Counted from the first letter of the stretch, positions 8,534-17,246 are shown. The stretch: 64,000 nt of DNA from DASXAQ01 sp036406615 (GCA_036406615.1 DASXAQ010000103.1:84619-148618); one strand, 5' to 3'. The notes: generated from the letters alone by a model not told the origin. Numbers and translations: made by a program.

Positions 8534-9703
8534 GTGGACTTCGACTTCACCGACGAGCAGCAGGACTTTCGCGCGGCCGTCCGCGACTTCGCCGACGAGG
8601 TCATCCGCCCCCGCGCCGAGGAGATGGACCGCCTCGGCGAACTCCCGATGGACATCGTCAAGCAGATGGGGGAGATGGGCCTGTTCGGCCTGCCGTTCCC
8701 AGAGGAGTACGGCGGCCAGGGCGCGGACTTCACGACGTTCTGCGTCGCGGTCGAGGAGCTGGCCCGCGTCGACTCGTCGATGGCGATCACGCTCGAGGCC
8801 GCCGTCGGCCTCGGCGCGAACCCGATCTTCCACTTCGGGACCGAGGAGCAGAAGCAACAGTGGCTGGTCCCGATGTGCCGCGGCGAGATCCTGGGCGCGT
8901 TCGGGCTGACCGAGCCGGGCGGCGGGTCCGACGCCGGTTCCACGCGCACTTCCGGGCGGCTGGAAAACGGCGAGTGGGTCATCAACGGCTCGAAGGCGTT
9001 CATCACGAACTCCGGCACCGAGATCTCGAAGATGGTCACCGTGACCGCCGTGACCGGCGAGGCCGAGGGCGGCCGGGGCCACAAGCAGATCTCGGCGATC
9101 ATCGTGCCCGCGGGCACGCCCGGCTTCGAGGTGGCCGCGTCGTACCGCAAGGTCGGGTGGCACGCGTCCGATACGCACGAGCTGTCGTTCATCGACTGCC
9201 GCGTGCCGGAGGCGAACCTGCTCGGCGAACGCGGCGCCGGCTACGCGCAGTTCCTGCAGACGCTGGACGACGGGCGCATCGCAGTCGCGGCCATGGCGAC
9301 CGGCCTGGCCCAGGGGTGCCTGGAGGAATCGTTGCGCTACGCGAACCAGCGCCACGCGTTCGGCCGGCCGATCGGAGGGTTCCAGGCACTGCAGTTCAAG
9401 ATCGCCGACATCCGGGTGGGGGTGGACACCTCGCGCCTGGCGACCTACCGAGCCGCGTGGCTTCGCGATCAGGGCCGTCCGTACAAGGCGGAGGCGGCGG
9501 TCGCGAAGCTGTACGCGAGCGAGGTTGCGGTGGAGGCCGCACGACAGGCCGTCCAGATCCACGGGGCGTACGGGTTCATGGAGGAGTTCCCCGTGGGCCG
9601 GCACTACCGCGACGCCAAGGCCCTGGAGATCGGGGAGGGCACCAGCGAGATCATGCGCTGGATCATCGCCCGTGACCTGGGGCTTCCCGAAGACCCGGCC
9701 TGA
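8534..9703 (+). CDS. Acyl-CoA dehydrogenase (short/medium-chain type)
   Basis: A 389-residue FAD enzyme that makes trans-2-enoyl-CoA and passes electrons to ETF. The N-terminal helical domain is followed by the AFGLTEPGGGSDAGS flavin-binding block, the beta-barrel with GSKAFITN, and the C-terminal helices with RHAFGRPIGGFQALQF. The catalytic base is the Glu in the IGEGTSEI motif near residue 372, the position used by short- and medium-chain enzymes. It starts with GTG behind a leaderless -10 box. Chain length is not decidable here; other acyl-CoA genes in the window suggest a C4-C5 role. Confidence 0.9.
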   Translation: MDFDFTDEQQDFRAAVRDFADEVIRPRAEEMDRLGELPMDIVKQMGEMGLFGLPFPEEYGGQGADFTTFCVAVEELARVDSSMAITLEAAVGLGANPIFHFGTEEQKQQWLVPMCRGEILGAFGLTEPGGGSDAGSTRTSGRLENGEWVINGSKAFITNSGTEISKMVTVTAVTGEAEGGRGHKQISAIIVPAGTPGFEVAASYRKVGWHASDTHELSFIDCRVPEANLLGERGAGYAQFLQTLDDGRIAVAAMATGLAQGCLEESLRYANQRHAFGRPIGGFQALQFKIADIRVGVDTSRLATYRAAWLRDQGRPYKAEAAVAKLYASEVAVEAARQAVQIHGAYGFMEEFPVGRHYRDAKALEIGEGTSEIMRWIIARDLGLPEDPA

Positions 9704-9710
9704 GCCCTTG

Positions 9711-9727
9711 ACCCCCGCCCCGGGGGT
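9711..9727 (+). terminator. GC-rich hairpin after the acyl-CoA dehydrogenase gene
   Basis: ACCCCCG and CGGGGGT form a perfect 7-bp stem with a CCC loop, 8 bases after the stop. No T-run follows, so termination is inferred from position only. Confidence 0.4.
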
Positions 9728-9774
9728 GCCGAGATATCTGGGAGTGCTTGTAATGCCCCATTTCGGCCCTCAGG

Positions 9775-10992
9775 ATGGATCCGGTGCTCGGTGACCCGCG
9801 TGCCGCCTCGCCCGCGCCCTCGCGTGGCGTGAAGAGGCGGCCACTTCCCAACGGGGCTCGCGCGGCAGTGGTGCTCGCCGCGGTGTTCGTGCTGACCGCC
9901 TCGCTGACGCTGCCCGGCCGCGCCGACACGGGCTCGCAACTGGCAAGCGCCCAGGCGAAGCTCAACAAGCTCATCTCGCAGATCGAGGCCGCGACGAAAG
10001 CCAAGGACGCGTTGCAGGTGCAGCTGAACGCCCTGGCGAAGCAGATGAGCGCCATGCAGGTCCAGATCGAGCAGGTCGCGACCCAGATCGCGCAGACCCA
10101 GCACGACATCGACGTGACCCTGACGCAGATCCAGGCGCAGCAGGGCGTGCTGGACCAGCGCGCGAGGCTCGTCTACGAGGCCGGCCCGGCGAGCACGCTC
10201 GAGTTCCTGCTCTCGTCCCAGTCCATGGGCGACCTGTCGGACCGGCTCCAGATCGTCGACGCGGCGGCCGCCAGCGACGAGGACATCATCCAGCAGCTCC
10301 AGGACCTCGAGAACGGGCTGAACGCCAAGCAGCAGACGCTCCAGTCGCAACAGGCCGTCTTCGCGGGTCGCCAGAAGAAGCTGCAGTCGGCGCAGAACAA
10401 GCTGCAGACGCAGTGGAACCAGCAGAACGCGATCGTCACGCAGCTGGCCACCGACCGGCAGAAGGCCGAGTCGCTGGTCGCGAAGCTGAAGAAGAAGCAG
10501 GCGGCCGAGCTGGCCGCCGCGTTCGGCGGCAGCAGCGGCCCCGCGATCGGCGGCGTGTTCGTCACGTGCCCGGTGCGCGGGCCCCACGCCTACTCGGACG
10601 ACTTCGGCGCGCCGCGCTACACGACCAACCCGCCACACCCGCACGGCGGCAACGACATCTTCGCGCCGCGCGGCACGCCCGTCGTGGCGCCGTTCGACGG
10701 CACCGCCGTCAACGGGTCGGGCGGCCTCGGCGGACTGGCCGTCAATGTGTACGGGGCGCTCGGCTACGTCTACAACGCGCACCTCGACCGCATCGGCACG
10801 CTCGGGCCCGTCACCGCCGGCACCGTGATCGGCTGGGTGGGCAACACGGGCGACGCGGCCGGCGGCGCGACGCACGATCACTTCGAGTTCCACCCGAGCG
10901 TGATCCCGCCGCACCCGTGGAAGAGCCCGTACGGCTACCGCGTGGTCGGGACCGGGATCGACCCGTACCCGTACCTGAACTCGGTCTGCTGA
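9775..10992 (+). CDS. Exported coiled-coil M23 metallopeptidase (murein hydrolase), copy A
   Basis: A 405-residue protein with EnvC-like architecture. It has an N-terminal basic region and hydrophobic signal/anchor (about residues 28-48), a Gln/Ala/Lys-rich coiled coil (about 52-250), and a C-terminal M23 peptidase domain. The zinc ligands are visible as H-x3-D in PHGGNDIFAP and H-x-H in THDHFEFHP. It should cut peptide cross-links in peptidoglycan or activate another hydrolase. A close paralog lies at 12645-13805, and the two share the ending IDPxPYLNSVC. I chose ATG 9775; no strong ribosome site is visible. It converges on the S53 peptidase gene through a strong hairpin. Confidence 0.88.
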   Translation: MDPVLGDPRAASPAPSRGVKRRPLPNGARAAVVLAAVFVLTASLTLPGRADTGSQLASAQAKLNKLISQIEAATKAKDALQVQLNALAKQMSAMQVQIEQVATQIAQTQHDIDVTLTQIQAQQGVLDQRARLVYEAGPASTLEFLLSSQSMGDLSDRLQIVDAAAASDEDIIQQLQDLENGLNAKQQTLQSQQAVFAGRQKKLQSAQNKLQTQWNQQNAIVTQLATDRQKAESLVAKLKKKQAAELAAAFGGSSGPAIGGVFVTCPVRGPHAYSDDFGAPRYTTNPPHPHGGNDIFAPRGTPVVAPFDGTAVNGSGGLGGLAVNVYGALGYVYNAHLDRIGTLGPVTAGTVIGWVGNTGDAAGGATHDHFEFHPSVIPPHPWKSPYGYRVVGTGIDPYPYLNSVC

Positions 10993-11041
10993 GCGTCGCT
11001 CCGGCGAGCTTCCCGGGGGGCCGCGGATCCCCCAACGCGAA

Positions 11042-11072
11042 CGAGGGCGGGGGCTCTGCGCCCCCGCCCTCG
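11042..11072. terminator. Perfect 13-bp hairpin between convergent genes
   Basis: A 13-bp perfect inverted repeat (arms 11042-11054 and 11060-11072) with the 5-base loop TCTGC lies midway between the stops of the M23 and S53 genes. It has no T-tract. It is likely a bidirectional terminator or mRNA 3'-end stabiliser. Confidence 0.65.
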
Positions 11073-11092
11073 GTCGTGACCGCGCCGGTCGG

Positions 11093-12469
11093 CTACGAGC
11101 CGGCCAGCTCGTTCACCAGGGCCGCGGCATCCAGCGTGCCGACCCCCGTCGAGAGGTCGTAGCCGGGCAGCGCGTCGAATCCCTGCACCGTGAACGTCTG
11201 GTTGTCCTGCGTGAACGTGACCGTGTTGTTGCCGGACGTCACGTCGACGATCCCCGCCGCGTGCTTCTGCGACAGGTTGTACAGCGCCGGGTTGATCCAC
11301 CCCAGGGAGTGTCCGGCCGCCTGGTCGGCGATCGAGACCACGCCCGCGAACATCGGGGTCGCCCAGCTGGTGCCGCCCACGATGTAGTAGCCGGGCGGCA
11401 GTCCGGGGAACCCGAGGTACGTGATCGCGCCGCCGTCGACGGCCGCGCTCATCGAGATGTCCGGAACGCCGCGGCGGCTGCCGACGACGTCGGCGACGCT
11501 GCGCTGGAACGACGGGCGGGCGAAGAAGATCGACTCGCCGCCGCCGCTGGCCGCCGGGGCCGGCACCGCGTTGACGTTCGGGTTGTACGTGTCGTTCCAC
11601 ACGTTGTCGGCCGCCGTCCGGTTGCCGTCGGCGTCCAGGTGCAGCTGCGTCCCGCCCACGCCGGTCACCAGCGGGTCGCTGGCGGGCCACTGCGTCACCT
11701 GCTGCGTGTAGTAGCGCGTCAGGTCGTGCTTGAACCCGGTCGCGCCGGCGTCACCGCTGCCGGCCAGGACCGTGATGCCGGCCTGCTTGGCCCGGACGTA
11801 CGTCCCGCGAAGGCCGTTGATGACCCCCTTGCCGCTGAACGTCTTCTCGGTGGCCGCGAAGCTCTGCGAGATGACCGACGCCAGGCGGTTGCTGATGACG
11901 TAGTTCTCCGACCGCATGATGTCCGGGAATCCGTGCAGCCCTTCGGTTTCGCTCACGGGAGTCTCGACCAGCAGGATGTTGGCTCCCGGCGCGACCGAGT
12001 GCGCCCACTCCACGTCGAGCGAGGTCTCGACCGCCCAGTTGAACATGTCGGAGTTCGGGTCGAACGGCGGGATGGGACCTGCCGGCGTGATGATGTTGAA
12101 GTTCGGCGGAGCCGGCAGCCCGAAGTCGGAGTCGAACTGCGCCAGGTCCGCCTCGATCGTCGGCGACCCGAACGAGTCGACGATCGCGATCGTCTGGCCC
12201 GTCCCATCTAGGCCCTGCCCGTACAGCGTGTTGAGGTCGTACGCGTTCTGGATCTGGAACGGCGCGTAGCAGGCGATCCCGAAGTCCGCCTCGCAGTCGG
12301 CCGTGGTCGGCGGCTGCGCGGAGACGAAGTGCGCCTGCAGGCCCTTCCAGTTGATCCACTTCGTGTGCGAGTTCGGCTTGGTGCCTGCGAGCGCGCCCAC
12401 GCTCGCTACCGCGAGCACCAGCCCGGCCACCGCACCGGCGATGGCCACCTTGCGGACGATTCCTGACAT
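11093..12469 (-). CDS. Secreted S53 (sedolisin/kumamolisin) family serine peptidase with little or no prodomain
   Basis: A 458-residue exported serine-carboxyl peptidase. The signal peptide covers about residues 1-29. The catalytic domain begins near PFQIQNAYDL; ETSLD supplies the Glu/Asp pair of the catalytic triad, SGDAGA the oxyanion Asp, and GGTSWATP the nucleophilic Ser. DVTSGNN and the ending PGYDLSTGVGTLD match the calcium site. Only about 40 residues lie between the signal peptide and the catalytic domain, whereas typical S53 enzymes carry a prodomain of about 180. ATG 12469 has GGAGG 5 bases upstream. It lies between two M23 paralogs on the other strand. Confidence 0.9.
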   Translation of the reverse strand: MSGIVRKVAIAGAVAGLVLAVASVGALAGTKPNSHTKWINWKGLQAHFVSAQPPTTADCEADFGIACYAPFQIQNAYDLNTLYGQGLDGTGQTIAIVDSFGSPTIEADLAQFDSDFGLPAPPNFNIITPAGPIPPFDPNSDMFNWAVETSLDVEWAHSVAPGANILLVETPVSETEGLHGFPDIMRSENYVISNRLASVISQSFAATEKTFSGKGVINGLRGTYVRAKQAGITVLAGSGDAGATGFKHDLTRYYTQQVTQWPASDPLVTGVGGTQLHLDADGNRTAADNVWNDTYNPNVNAVPAPAASGGGESIFFARPSFQRSVADVVGSRRGVPDISMSAAVDGGAITYLGFPGLPPGYYIVGGTSWATPMFAGVVSIADQAAGHSLGWINPALYNLSQKHAAGIVDVTSGNNTVTFTQDNQTFTVQGFDALPGYDLSTGVGTLDAAALVNELAGS

Positions 12470-12606
12470 CTGACCTCCTCTCGGCCCCCCTCGAATCGGG
12501 GCGAACGCTCCAAAAAACCATGAGCGCACCGAATTGGTCAAATCCGCAACCATGCCACACGGGATGGAACGATCCCACGGGATCGCGGCTGGTCAGGGCG
12601 CTCGCG

Positions 12607-12636
12607 TTGACATGTCCCGCCGGGCTCCTGTAGGGA
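12607..12636 (+). promoter_or_regulatory. Full promoter of M23 copy B (consensus -35)
   Basis: TTGACA at 12607-12612, an 18-base spacer and TAGGGA at 12631-12636 place the transcription start at about 12644. That makes GTG 12645 a leaderless start and leaves the upstream ATG 12612 outside the transcript. Confidence 0.5.
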
Positions 12637-12644
12637 TAGGGACC

Positions 12645-13805
12645 GTGCCTGGGCCACGGCTTCCCCACGCGGTCCGCTCGGCGGCGATCGCCGCCGCAGC
12701 CGTCGTGATCTCCCTCGCGGCGATCGTGCCCGTTCGTGCGGACACCCACAGCCAGCTGAGCAGCGCGCAGGCGAAGCTCAACTCCCTGATCAGGAAGGTC
12801 AAGGTGGCCCAGCGCGCCGAGAACGCCGTTCAGGCTCAGCTGACCGCGCTGGCCGCCCAGATCAGCGAAGTCCAGACGAAGATGGCCGAGACGCAGGCCC
12901 GGATCCAACAGACGTCCAACCAGATCGCGGCCGCGCAGGCGGCCATCAACCGGCGACAGGGCGAGTTGGACGCCAGGGCCGCAGAGACCTACGAGGCGGG
13001 GCCGGCCAGCGAGCTCGAGCTGTTGCTGGGCTCCACGTCCATCGCCGACCTCACCGACCGGATCGAGCTGGCGGACGCCGCCGCGCGGTCGGACCAGGAC
13101 CTGATCGACGCGCTGCACGACCAGCAGAACGTCCTTCGACAGCGCCAGACTCAGCTGCGGCAGCTGCAGGCCACGTTGCTGGCCCAGCAGGCGCAGCTGG
13201 AGCAACAGCAATCGGCGCTGAACGTGAAGCTCGCCGCCGCGAAGAAGGTGTTCGACCGGCTGGCGGGCGCCAAGCGGCAGGCCGAGAGGCTCGTGTCGAC
13301 GCTGAAGCGACGGGCCGCCGCGGAGGCTCGCGCCGCGCTGGGGCGGGCCGTGTTCTTCGGCGGCGGGGGACCGAGCATCTCGGGCGTGCTCCTGACGTGC
13401 CCCGTCCGCGGGCCGCACGGCTACGTGGACGACTTCGGCGCGCCGCGACCCGGCCACATCCATGCCGGCGTCGACATGCAGGCCGGCGAGGGCACGCCCA
13501 TCGTCGCGCCGTTCCCGGGCAATGCGGTGCGGACGTGGGATCCCGGCGGCGGCAACGGCGTGATGGTCTACGGCGCGCTCGGCTACGCCTACAACGCGCA
13601 CCTGTCGAGCTACGGCACGCTCGGCAGCGTGAGCACCGGCACCGTCATCGGGTACGTCGGCGCCACGGGCGACGCGACCGGACCCCACGACCACTTCGAG
13701 TGGCACCCGAACACGATCCCGGCTCACCCGTACGTGAGCCCATACGGCTACAGCGTGGTGGGGACCGCGATCGACCCGTTCCCGTATCTGAACTCGGTCT
13801 GCTAG
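12645..13805 (+). CDS. Exported coiled-coil M23 metallopeptidase (murein hydrolase), copy B
   Basis: This 386-residue paralog of the gene at 9775 has a hydrophobic signal segment (about residues 10-30), a long coiled coil rich in Gln, Ala and Arg (about 35-240), then an M23 domain with HIHAGVDMQA (zinc H-x3-D) and PHDHFEWHP (H-x-H). The ending IDPFPYLNSVC is shared with copy A. Start choice: GTG 12645 follows a TTGACA/TAGGGA promoter at leaderless spacing; ATG 12612 would add 11 residues. Its TAG overlaps the TAG of the convergent DedA gene in a shared CTAG. Confidence 0.86.
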   Translation: MPGPRLPHAVRSAAIAAAAVVISLAAIVPVRADTHSQLSSAQAKLNSLIRKVKVAQRAENAVQAQLTALAAQISEVQTKMAETQARIQQTSNQIAAAQAAINRRQGELDARAAETYEAGPASELELLLGSTSIADLTDRIELADAAARSDQDLIDALHDQQNVLRQRQTQLRQLQATLLAQQAQLEQQQSALNVKLAAAKKVFDRLAGAKRQAERLVSTLKRRAAAEARAALGRAVFFGGGGPSISGVLLTCPVRGPHGYVDDFGAPRPGHIHAGVDMQAGEGTPIVAPFPGNAVRTWDPGGGNGVMVYGALGYAYNAHLSSYGTLGSVSTGTVIGYVGATGDATGPHDHFEWHPNTIPAHPYVSPYGYSVVGTAIDPFPYLNSVC

Positions 13806-14500
13806 CGACCCTCTGCCGGTTCGTCGTCCCGGGCTGGGGGCTTCGGGCTGCCGACGTCATCCGTGCCGGAACCCTGCTTCCGCCGCCCTCGGAACCGGTT
13901 CCAGGCCAGCCGTCCCAGGATCACGGCCGCCAGCAGCCCGAGCATGATCAGCCCGAACCGCGAGAGCACCCGGTCGATCACGTCCAGCCGGCGGCCGAAG
14001 ACATACCCGAAGATCGAGATGCCGGCCGCCCACACCAGGATGGCCGGAACGTCGAACAGCAGGAACCGGCGGTACGGCATCCGCGACAGGCCCGCGACGA
14101 ACGGCACGAACGCCCCGGCCGCGGTGGCGAAGCGCCCGATCGCCACCGTGCGTCCGCCGTTCTTGCGGAAGAAGGCTTCCGCCTGCGCCAGCCGGCCGGT
14201 CATGCGCGAGCCGAACGGGAGCCGCATCAGCAACGCCGCCCCGTAGCGCCGGCCCAGCCAGTACCCGATCGACTCGCCGACGCAGGCCGCCAGGGACGCG
14301 ACCAGGATCACCAGCGGCAGCGCGAGCTGGCCCTTGGCCGAGTACACGCCGCCCAGGGCCAGGATGATGTCGCCGGGGATGATCAGGCCGACGAAGACCG
14401 AGCGCTCGGCAAGCACGCCGCCGGCGATCACGGCGTAGCCCGCCACCGAGTACAGCGGCTCGATGAAATCGACGATCCGTTCGACGAGCGCGGCAAGCAT
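13802..14500 (-). CDS. DedA family membrane protein (VTT domain)
   Basis: A 232-residue integral membrane protein of the DedA/SNARE-associated family; some members move undecaprenyl phosphate or support membrane homeostasis. Visible family blocks are the early re-entrant region (ERSVFVGLIIPGD), the GESIGYWLGRRYG loop and the GRFATAAGAFVPFVAGLSRM block with its conserved Arg and Gly. About four hydrophobic segments are seen, with a charged C-terminal tail of about 35 residues. It converges on M23 copy B, and the two genes overlap by 3 bases at the stops. Confidence 0.88.
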   Translation of the reverse strand: MLAALVERIVDFIEPLYSVAGYAVIAGGVLAERSVFVGLIIPGDIILALGGVYSAKGQLALPLVILVASLAACVGESIGYWLGRRYGAALLMRLPFGSRMTGRLAQAEAFFRKNGGRTVAIGRFATAAGAFVPFVAGLSRMPYRRFLLFDVPAILVWAAGISIFGYVFGRRLDVIDRVLSRFGLIMLGLLAAVILGRLAWNRFRGRRKQGSGTDDVGSPKPPARDDEPAEGR

Positions 14501-14507
14501 GGGTCCC

Positions 14508-14517
14508 GTACTAGTCT
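14508..14517. promoter_or_regulatory. Overlapping divergent -10 boxes around ACTAGT
   Basis: On the minus strand TAGTAC (14508-14513) sits 7 bases before the DedA ATG. On the plus strand TAGTCT (14512-14517) precedes the 3-hydroxyacyl-CoA dehydrogenase gene with a leader of about 40 bases. The two boxes overlap in the palindrome ACTAGT, so the polymerases would compete. Confidence 0.45.
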
Positions 14518-14562
14518 TGCCGGGTTCGGCGCCGGAGACCAGCGTCCCGCAATGGAGGTCCG

Positions 14563-15426
14563 ATGAAGGCCGAAGACGTGTCGAAGGTGGGGGTGGTGGG
14601 CTGTGGACTCATGGGCTCGGGGATCGTCGAGGTCTGCGCCCGCGCGGGCCTCGGAGTCACGTTCGTCGAGGCCGACCAGGAGCGCGTGGCCAACGGTCAG
14701 CGCCTGATCGAGACCTCGCTCGGGCGCGCGGTGGACCGCGGGAAGCTGGAGGCCGGAGCGCGGGACGAGGCGCTTTCCCGGATCGAGTCGTCCACCGACC
14801 TATCGGCCCTGGCCGATGCCGACCTGGTCATCGAGGCGGTGATCGAGCTGTCCGACGAGAAGCGCCGCGTCTTCGGGCGCCTGGACGAGGTCACCCGGCC
14901 CGAGGTCGTGCTGGCGTCGAACACGTCGTCGATCCCGATCGTCGACCTGGCGTCGGTGACGAAGCGGCCCGATCGCGTGCTGGGCATGCACTTCTTCAAC
15001 CCACCGCCGGTGATGGGCCTGCTCGAGCTGGTGCGCTCGATCGAGACGTCCGACGAGACGATGGCGTTCGCGCGCGCCATGGGCGAACGGCTCGGCAAGC
15101 GTGTGGTGGTGGCCAAGGACCGGGCGGGGTTCATCGTCAACATGCTGCTGGTGCCGTACCTGAACGGCGCGATCCGCATGTTCGAAGAGGGCTTCGCCAC
15201 CGCCGAGGACATCGACACGGCGATCTCGCTGGGGCTGAACCATCCGATGGGCCCGCTGACGCTGCTGGACTACATCGGCCTGGACACGGCGATGCACGTC
15301 GCCGACGTCCTGTACGAGGAGTTCCGCGACCCGTCGTACGCGCCGCCGCCGCTGCTTCGGCGCATGGTCGCGGCCGGGCGGCTGGGGCGCAAAACGGGCC
15401 GCGGCTTCTACGACTACTCGGCGTAG
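14563..15426 (+). CDS. 3-hydroxybutyryl/3-hydroxyacyl-CoA dehydrogenase
   Basis: A 287-residue single-function NAD(P)-dependent L-3-hydroxyacyl-CoA dehydrogenase. The Rossmann loop GCGLMGSGI is near residue 14; NTSSIPI, HFFNPPPVM (catalytic His) and DRAGFIVN, followed by NHPMGPLTLLDYIGLD in the C-terminal domain, match the FadB2/Hbd family in order and length. It interconverts acetoacetyl-CoA and 3-hydroxybutyryl-CoA, which fits with the thiolase at 39.8 kb and crotonyl-CoA carboxylase/reductase at 25.9 kb. GGAGG lies 4 bases before ATG. The amidohydrolase follows 7 bases after its stop, so they probably form an operon. Confidence 0.93.
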   Translation: MKAEDVSKVGVVGCGLMGSGIVEVCARAGLGVTFVEADQERVANGQRLIETSLGRAVDRGKLEAGARDEALSRIESSTDLSALADADLVIEAVIELSDEKRRVFGRLDEVTRPEVVLASNTSSIPIVDLASVTKRPDRVLGMHFFNPPPVMGLLELVRSIETSDETMAFARAMGERLGKRVVVAKDRAGFIVNMLLVPYLNGAIRMFEEGFATAEDIDTAISLGLNHPMGPLTLLDYIGLDTAMHVADVLYEEFRDPSYAPPPLLRRMVAAGRLGRKTGRGFYDYSA

Positions 15427-15433
15427 CGGTCGC

Positions 15434-16294
15434 GTGGCCGGCGCGATCACCGCCGACGTGAAGGCGATCGACCTGCATGTCCACCTGCCGACCGAGGAGT
15501 GGCTGAGCCAGTCGATCGGGCCGTACCTGGAGGCGACGGAGGCGTACTTCCGCGCGAGGGTGCCGCGCAAGACGATCGAGGACGTGGCCGAGGAGTACGC
15601 GTCGCGCGGGCTGCTCGGCGTGGTGCTCGACTGGGACGACCACACCGTCACCGGGCGGGGCTGGATGGGCAACGACTGGCTGGCGGCCCTGGAGACCCGG
15701 TTCCCCGGCGTGCTGATTGGCTTCGGGTCCGTCGACCCGCACGACCCCGCGGCGGAACAGGAGCTGCTGCGCTGCAAGGATCTCGGGCTGCGCGGGCTGA
15801 AGTTCCATCCGACCATGCAGCGCTTCGATCCGGCCGACGAGCGGTTCTATCCGCTGTGGGAGCGCGCGCAGGACCTTGGGCTGATCGCGCTGTTCCACAC
15901 GGGAACGTGCGGCATCGCGGCCGGCACGCCGGGCGCGGGCGGGACGAAGATCCGCTATTCGCACCCGGGCTTCCTCGACGCGGTCGGCGCGGACTTCCCC
16001 GGGCTGACCTTGATCGCGGCGCATTTCGGCTGGCCGTGGTTCATGGAGTGCCTGGCGATCGCGCTGCACAAGTCGAACGTGTTCATCGAGCTGTCGGGCT
16101 GGGCGCCGAGGTACCTGCCGCCGGAAGTTCGCCGCGAGGTCGGGCGCCGGCTGAACGCGCAGACGCTGTTCGGCAGCGACTACCCGTTCATCTCGCTCGA
16201 CCGGTGGTTCGCGGAGTTCGACGAGCTGGGCCTGGCTCCGAAGGCGAAGGAGGCCGTGCTCCGCGGCAACGCCGCGCGACTGCTGGCCGTCTGA
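15434..16294 (+). CDS. Amidohydrolase family 2 metal-dependent hydrolase
   Basis: A 286-residue TIM-barrel amidohydrolase. The metal-binding H-x-H appears as DLHVHLP near residue 14, with further His in LIAAHFGWP and the catalytic Asp in FGSDYPF near residue 249. This layout matches the amidohydrolase-2 (ACMSD/dicarboxylate lactonase-like) group, which decarboxylates or hydrolyses small acids. The substrate is not evident. It starts with GTG 7 bases after the dehydrogenase stop and is probably co-transcribed with it. It converges on the glycosyltransferase gene with a 7-base gap. Confidence 0.82.
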   Translation: MAGAITADVKAIDLHVHLPTEEWLSQSIGPYLEATEAYFRARVPRKTIEDVAEEYASRGLLGVVLDWDDHTVTGRGWMGNDWLAALETRFPGVLIGFGSVDPHDPAAEQELLRCKDLGLRGLKFHPTMQRFDPADERFYPLWERAQDLGLIALFHTGTCGIAAGTPGAGGTKIRYSHPGFLDAVGADFPGLTLIAAHFGWPWFMECLAIALHKSNVFIELSGWAPRYLPPEVRREVGRRLNAQTLFGSDYPFISLDRWFAEFDELGLAPKAKEAVLRGNAARLLAV

Positions 16295-16301
16295 GGCGCC
16301 C

Positions 16302-17231
16302 TCAGTCGATGCGCCCGAGGTAGCGGGCGACGAGCCCGTCCACGTACCCCCACATCTTCGCCGCGTCGATGAACGCCATCATCGCCGGCACGCCCACGGC
16401 CTCGGCCGCCGCGTCGCCGGGACGGCCGGCGCTCCATCGCCGCCGCGCCCGCCGAAACGGTCGCGCCGCGTAGGCGGCCGCACCGGCGGCGGCCAGGCCC
16501 AGCAGGGCCGGCCGGCGCGACCGAAGCGCCACAAGCGCGAAACCGTACGTGACGAACCGGATCGCGTGGCGTTCGGGGTACATGCCGGCGAGCGCGTCGC
16601 CCCGCGCGTAGCGAGCGTACTGGCGCCACGTGGCCGCCAGGGTGGGGCGCACGCGCCAGTACGTGACGGCGTCCGGGGCCAGGTCCATGCGCGTGCCGCC
16701 CGCCTGCAATCGGTGGTTGAGGTACATGTCCTCGCCCACCTCCAGCCACTCGGGGTAGCCGCCGGCGGCATCGAACGCGTCGCGGCGAAACGCGATCGAG
16801 CGGGCCGACGGCATCCAACCGGGCCGGAGCTCGTCGTCCTCCGGGAGTGCGGCCGCGGCGGCGCACCGCTGGAGCAACGACGTGGCGATCGGGCGGTAGA
16901 AGCCTGCGGAGATTGCGGCGCCCCGCTCCATCGGTTCGAGCAGGTGTTCGAGCCAATCGGGGGCCAGGACGCAGTCGGCGTCGGTCACCGCGATCACGTC
17001 GTGGGATGCGGAACGGATGGCCAGGTTCCGCCCGCGGGCGATGTTCGCGCCCGGCTCGGAGATCACCGTGAACTCAGGCGCCTCGCGAAGCGCCTCGAGC
17101 GTGCCGTCGGTCGAGCCGCCGTCGACGATCACCACCTCGTCGGGCGGCCGCGTCTGGGCGCGCACGGAGTCGATGAACTCCCGGATGTGCTCGCCCGCGT
17201 CCTTCACGGTGGCGATCAGCGAGACCTTCAC
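16302..17231 (-). CDS. Glycosyltransferase family 2
   Basis: A 309-residue GT-A fold glycosyltransferase. It opens with SLIATVKDAG; the nucleotide-sugar motifs VIVDGGSTDGT (near residue 35) and AVTDADCVLAPDW (DxD-like, near residue 82) and the acceptor region GEDMYLNHRL (ED, near residue 167) are clear. The C-terminal third has hydrophobic segments suggesting membrane association. A minus-strand TACGAT box lies 9 bases before the GTG start, so it may be transcribed alone as well as with the GT4 gene upstream. It probably builds a surface glycan or glycolipid. Confidence 0.85.
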   Translation of the reverse strand: MKVSLIATVKDAGEHIREFIDSVRAQTRPPDEVVIVDGGSTDGTLEALREAPEFTVISEPGANIARGRNLAIRSASHDVIAVTDADCVLAPDWLEHLLEPMERGAAISAGFYRPIATSLLQRCAAAAALPEDDELRPGWMPSARSIAFRRDAFDAAGGYPEWLEVGEDMYLNHRLQAGGTRMDLAPDAVTYWRVRPTLAATWRQYARYARGDALAGMYPERHAIRFVTYGFALVALRSRRPALLGLAAAGAAAYAARPFRRARRRWSAGRPGDAAAEAVGVPAMMAFIDAAKMWGYVDGLVARYLGRID

Positions 17232-17240
17232 ACCGGGGGG

Positions 17241-17246
17241 ATCGTA
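17241..17246 (-). promoter_or_regulatory. Leaderless -10 box of the GT2 gene
   Basis: TACGAT on the minus strand, 9 bases before GTG 17231, inside the 35-base gap after the GT4 gene. Confidence 0.4.
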
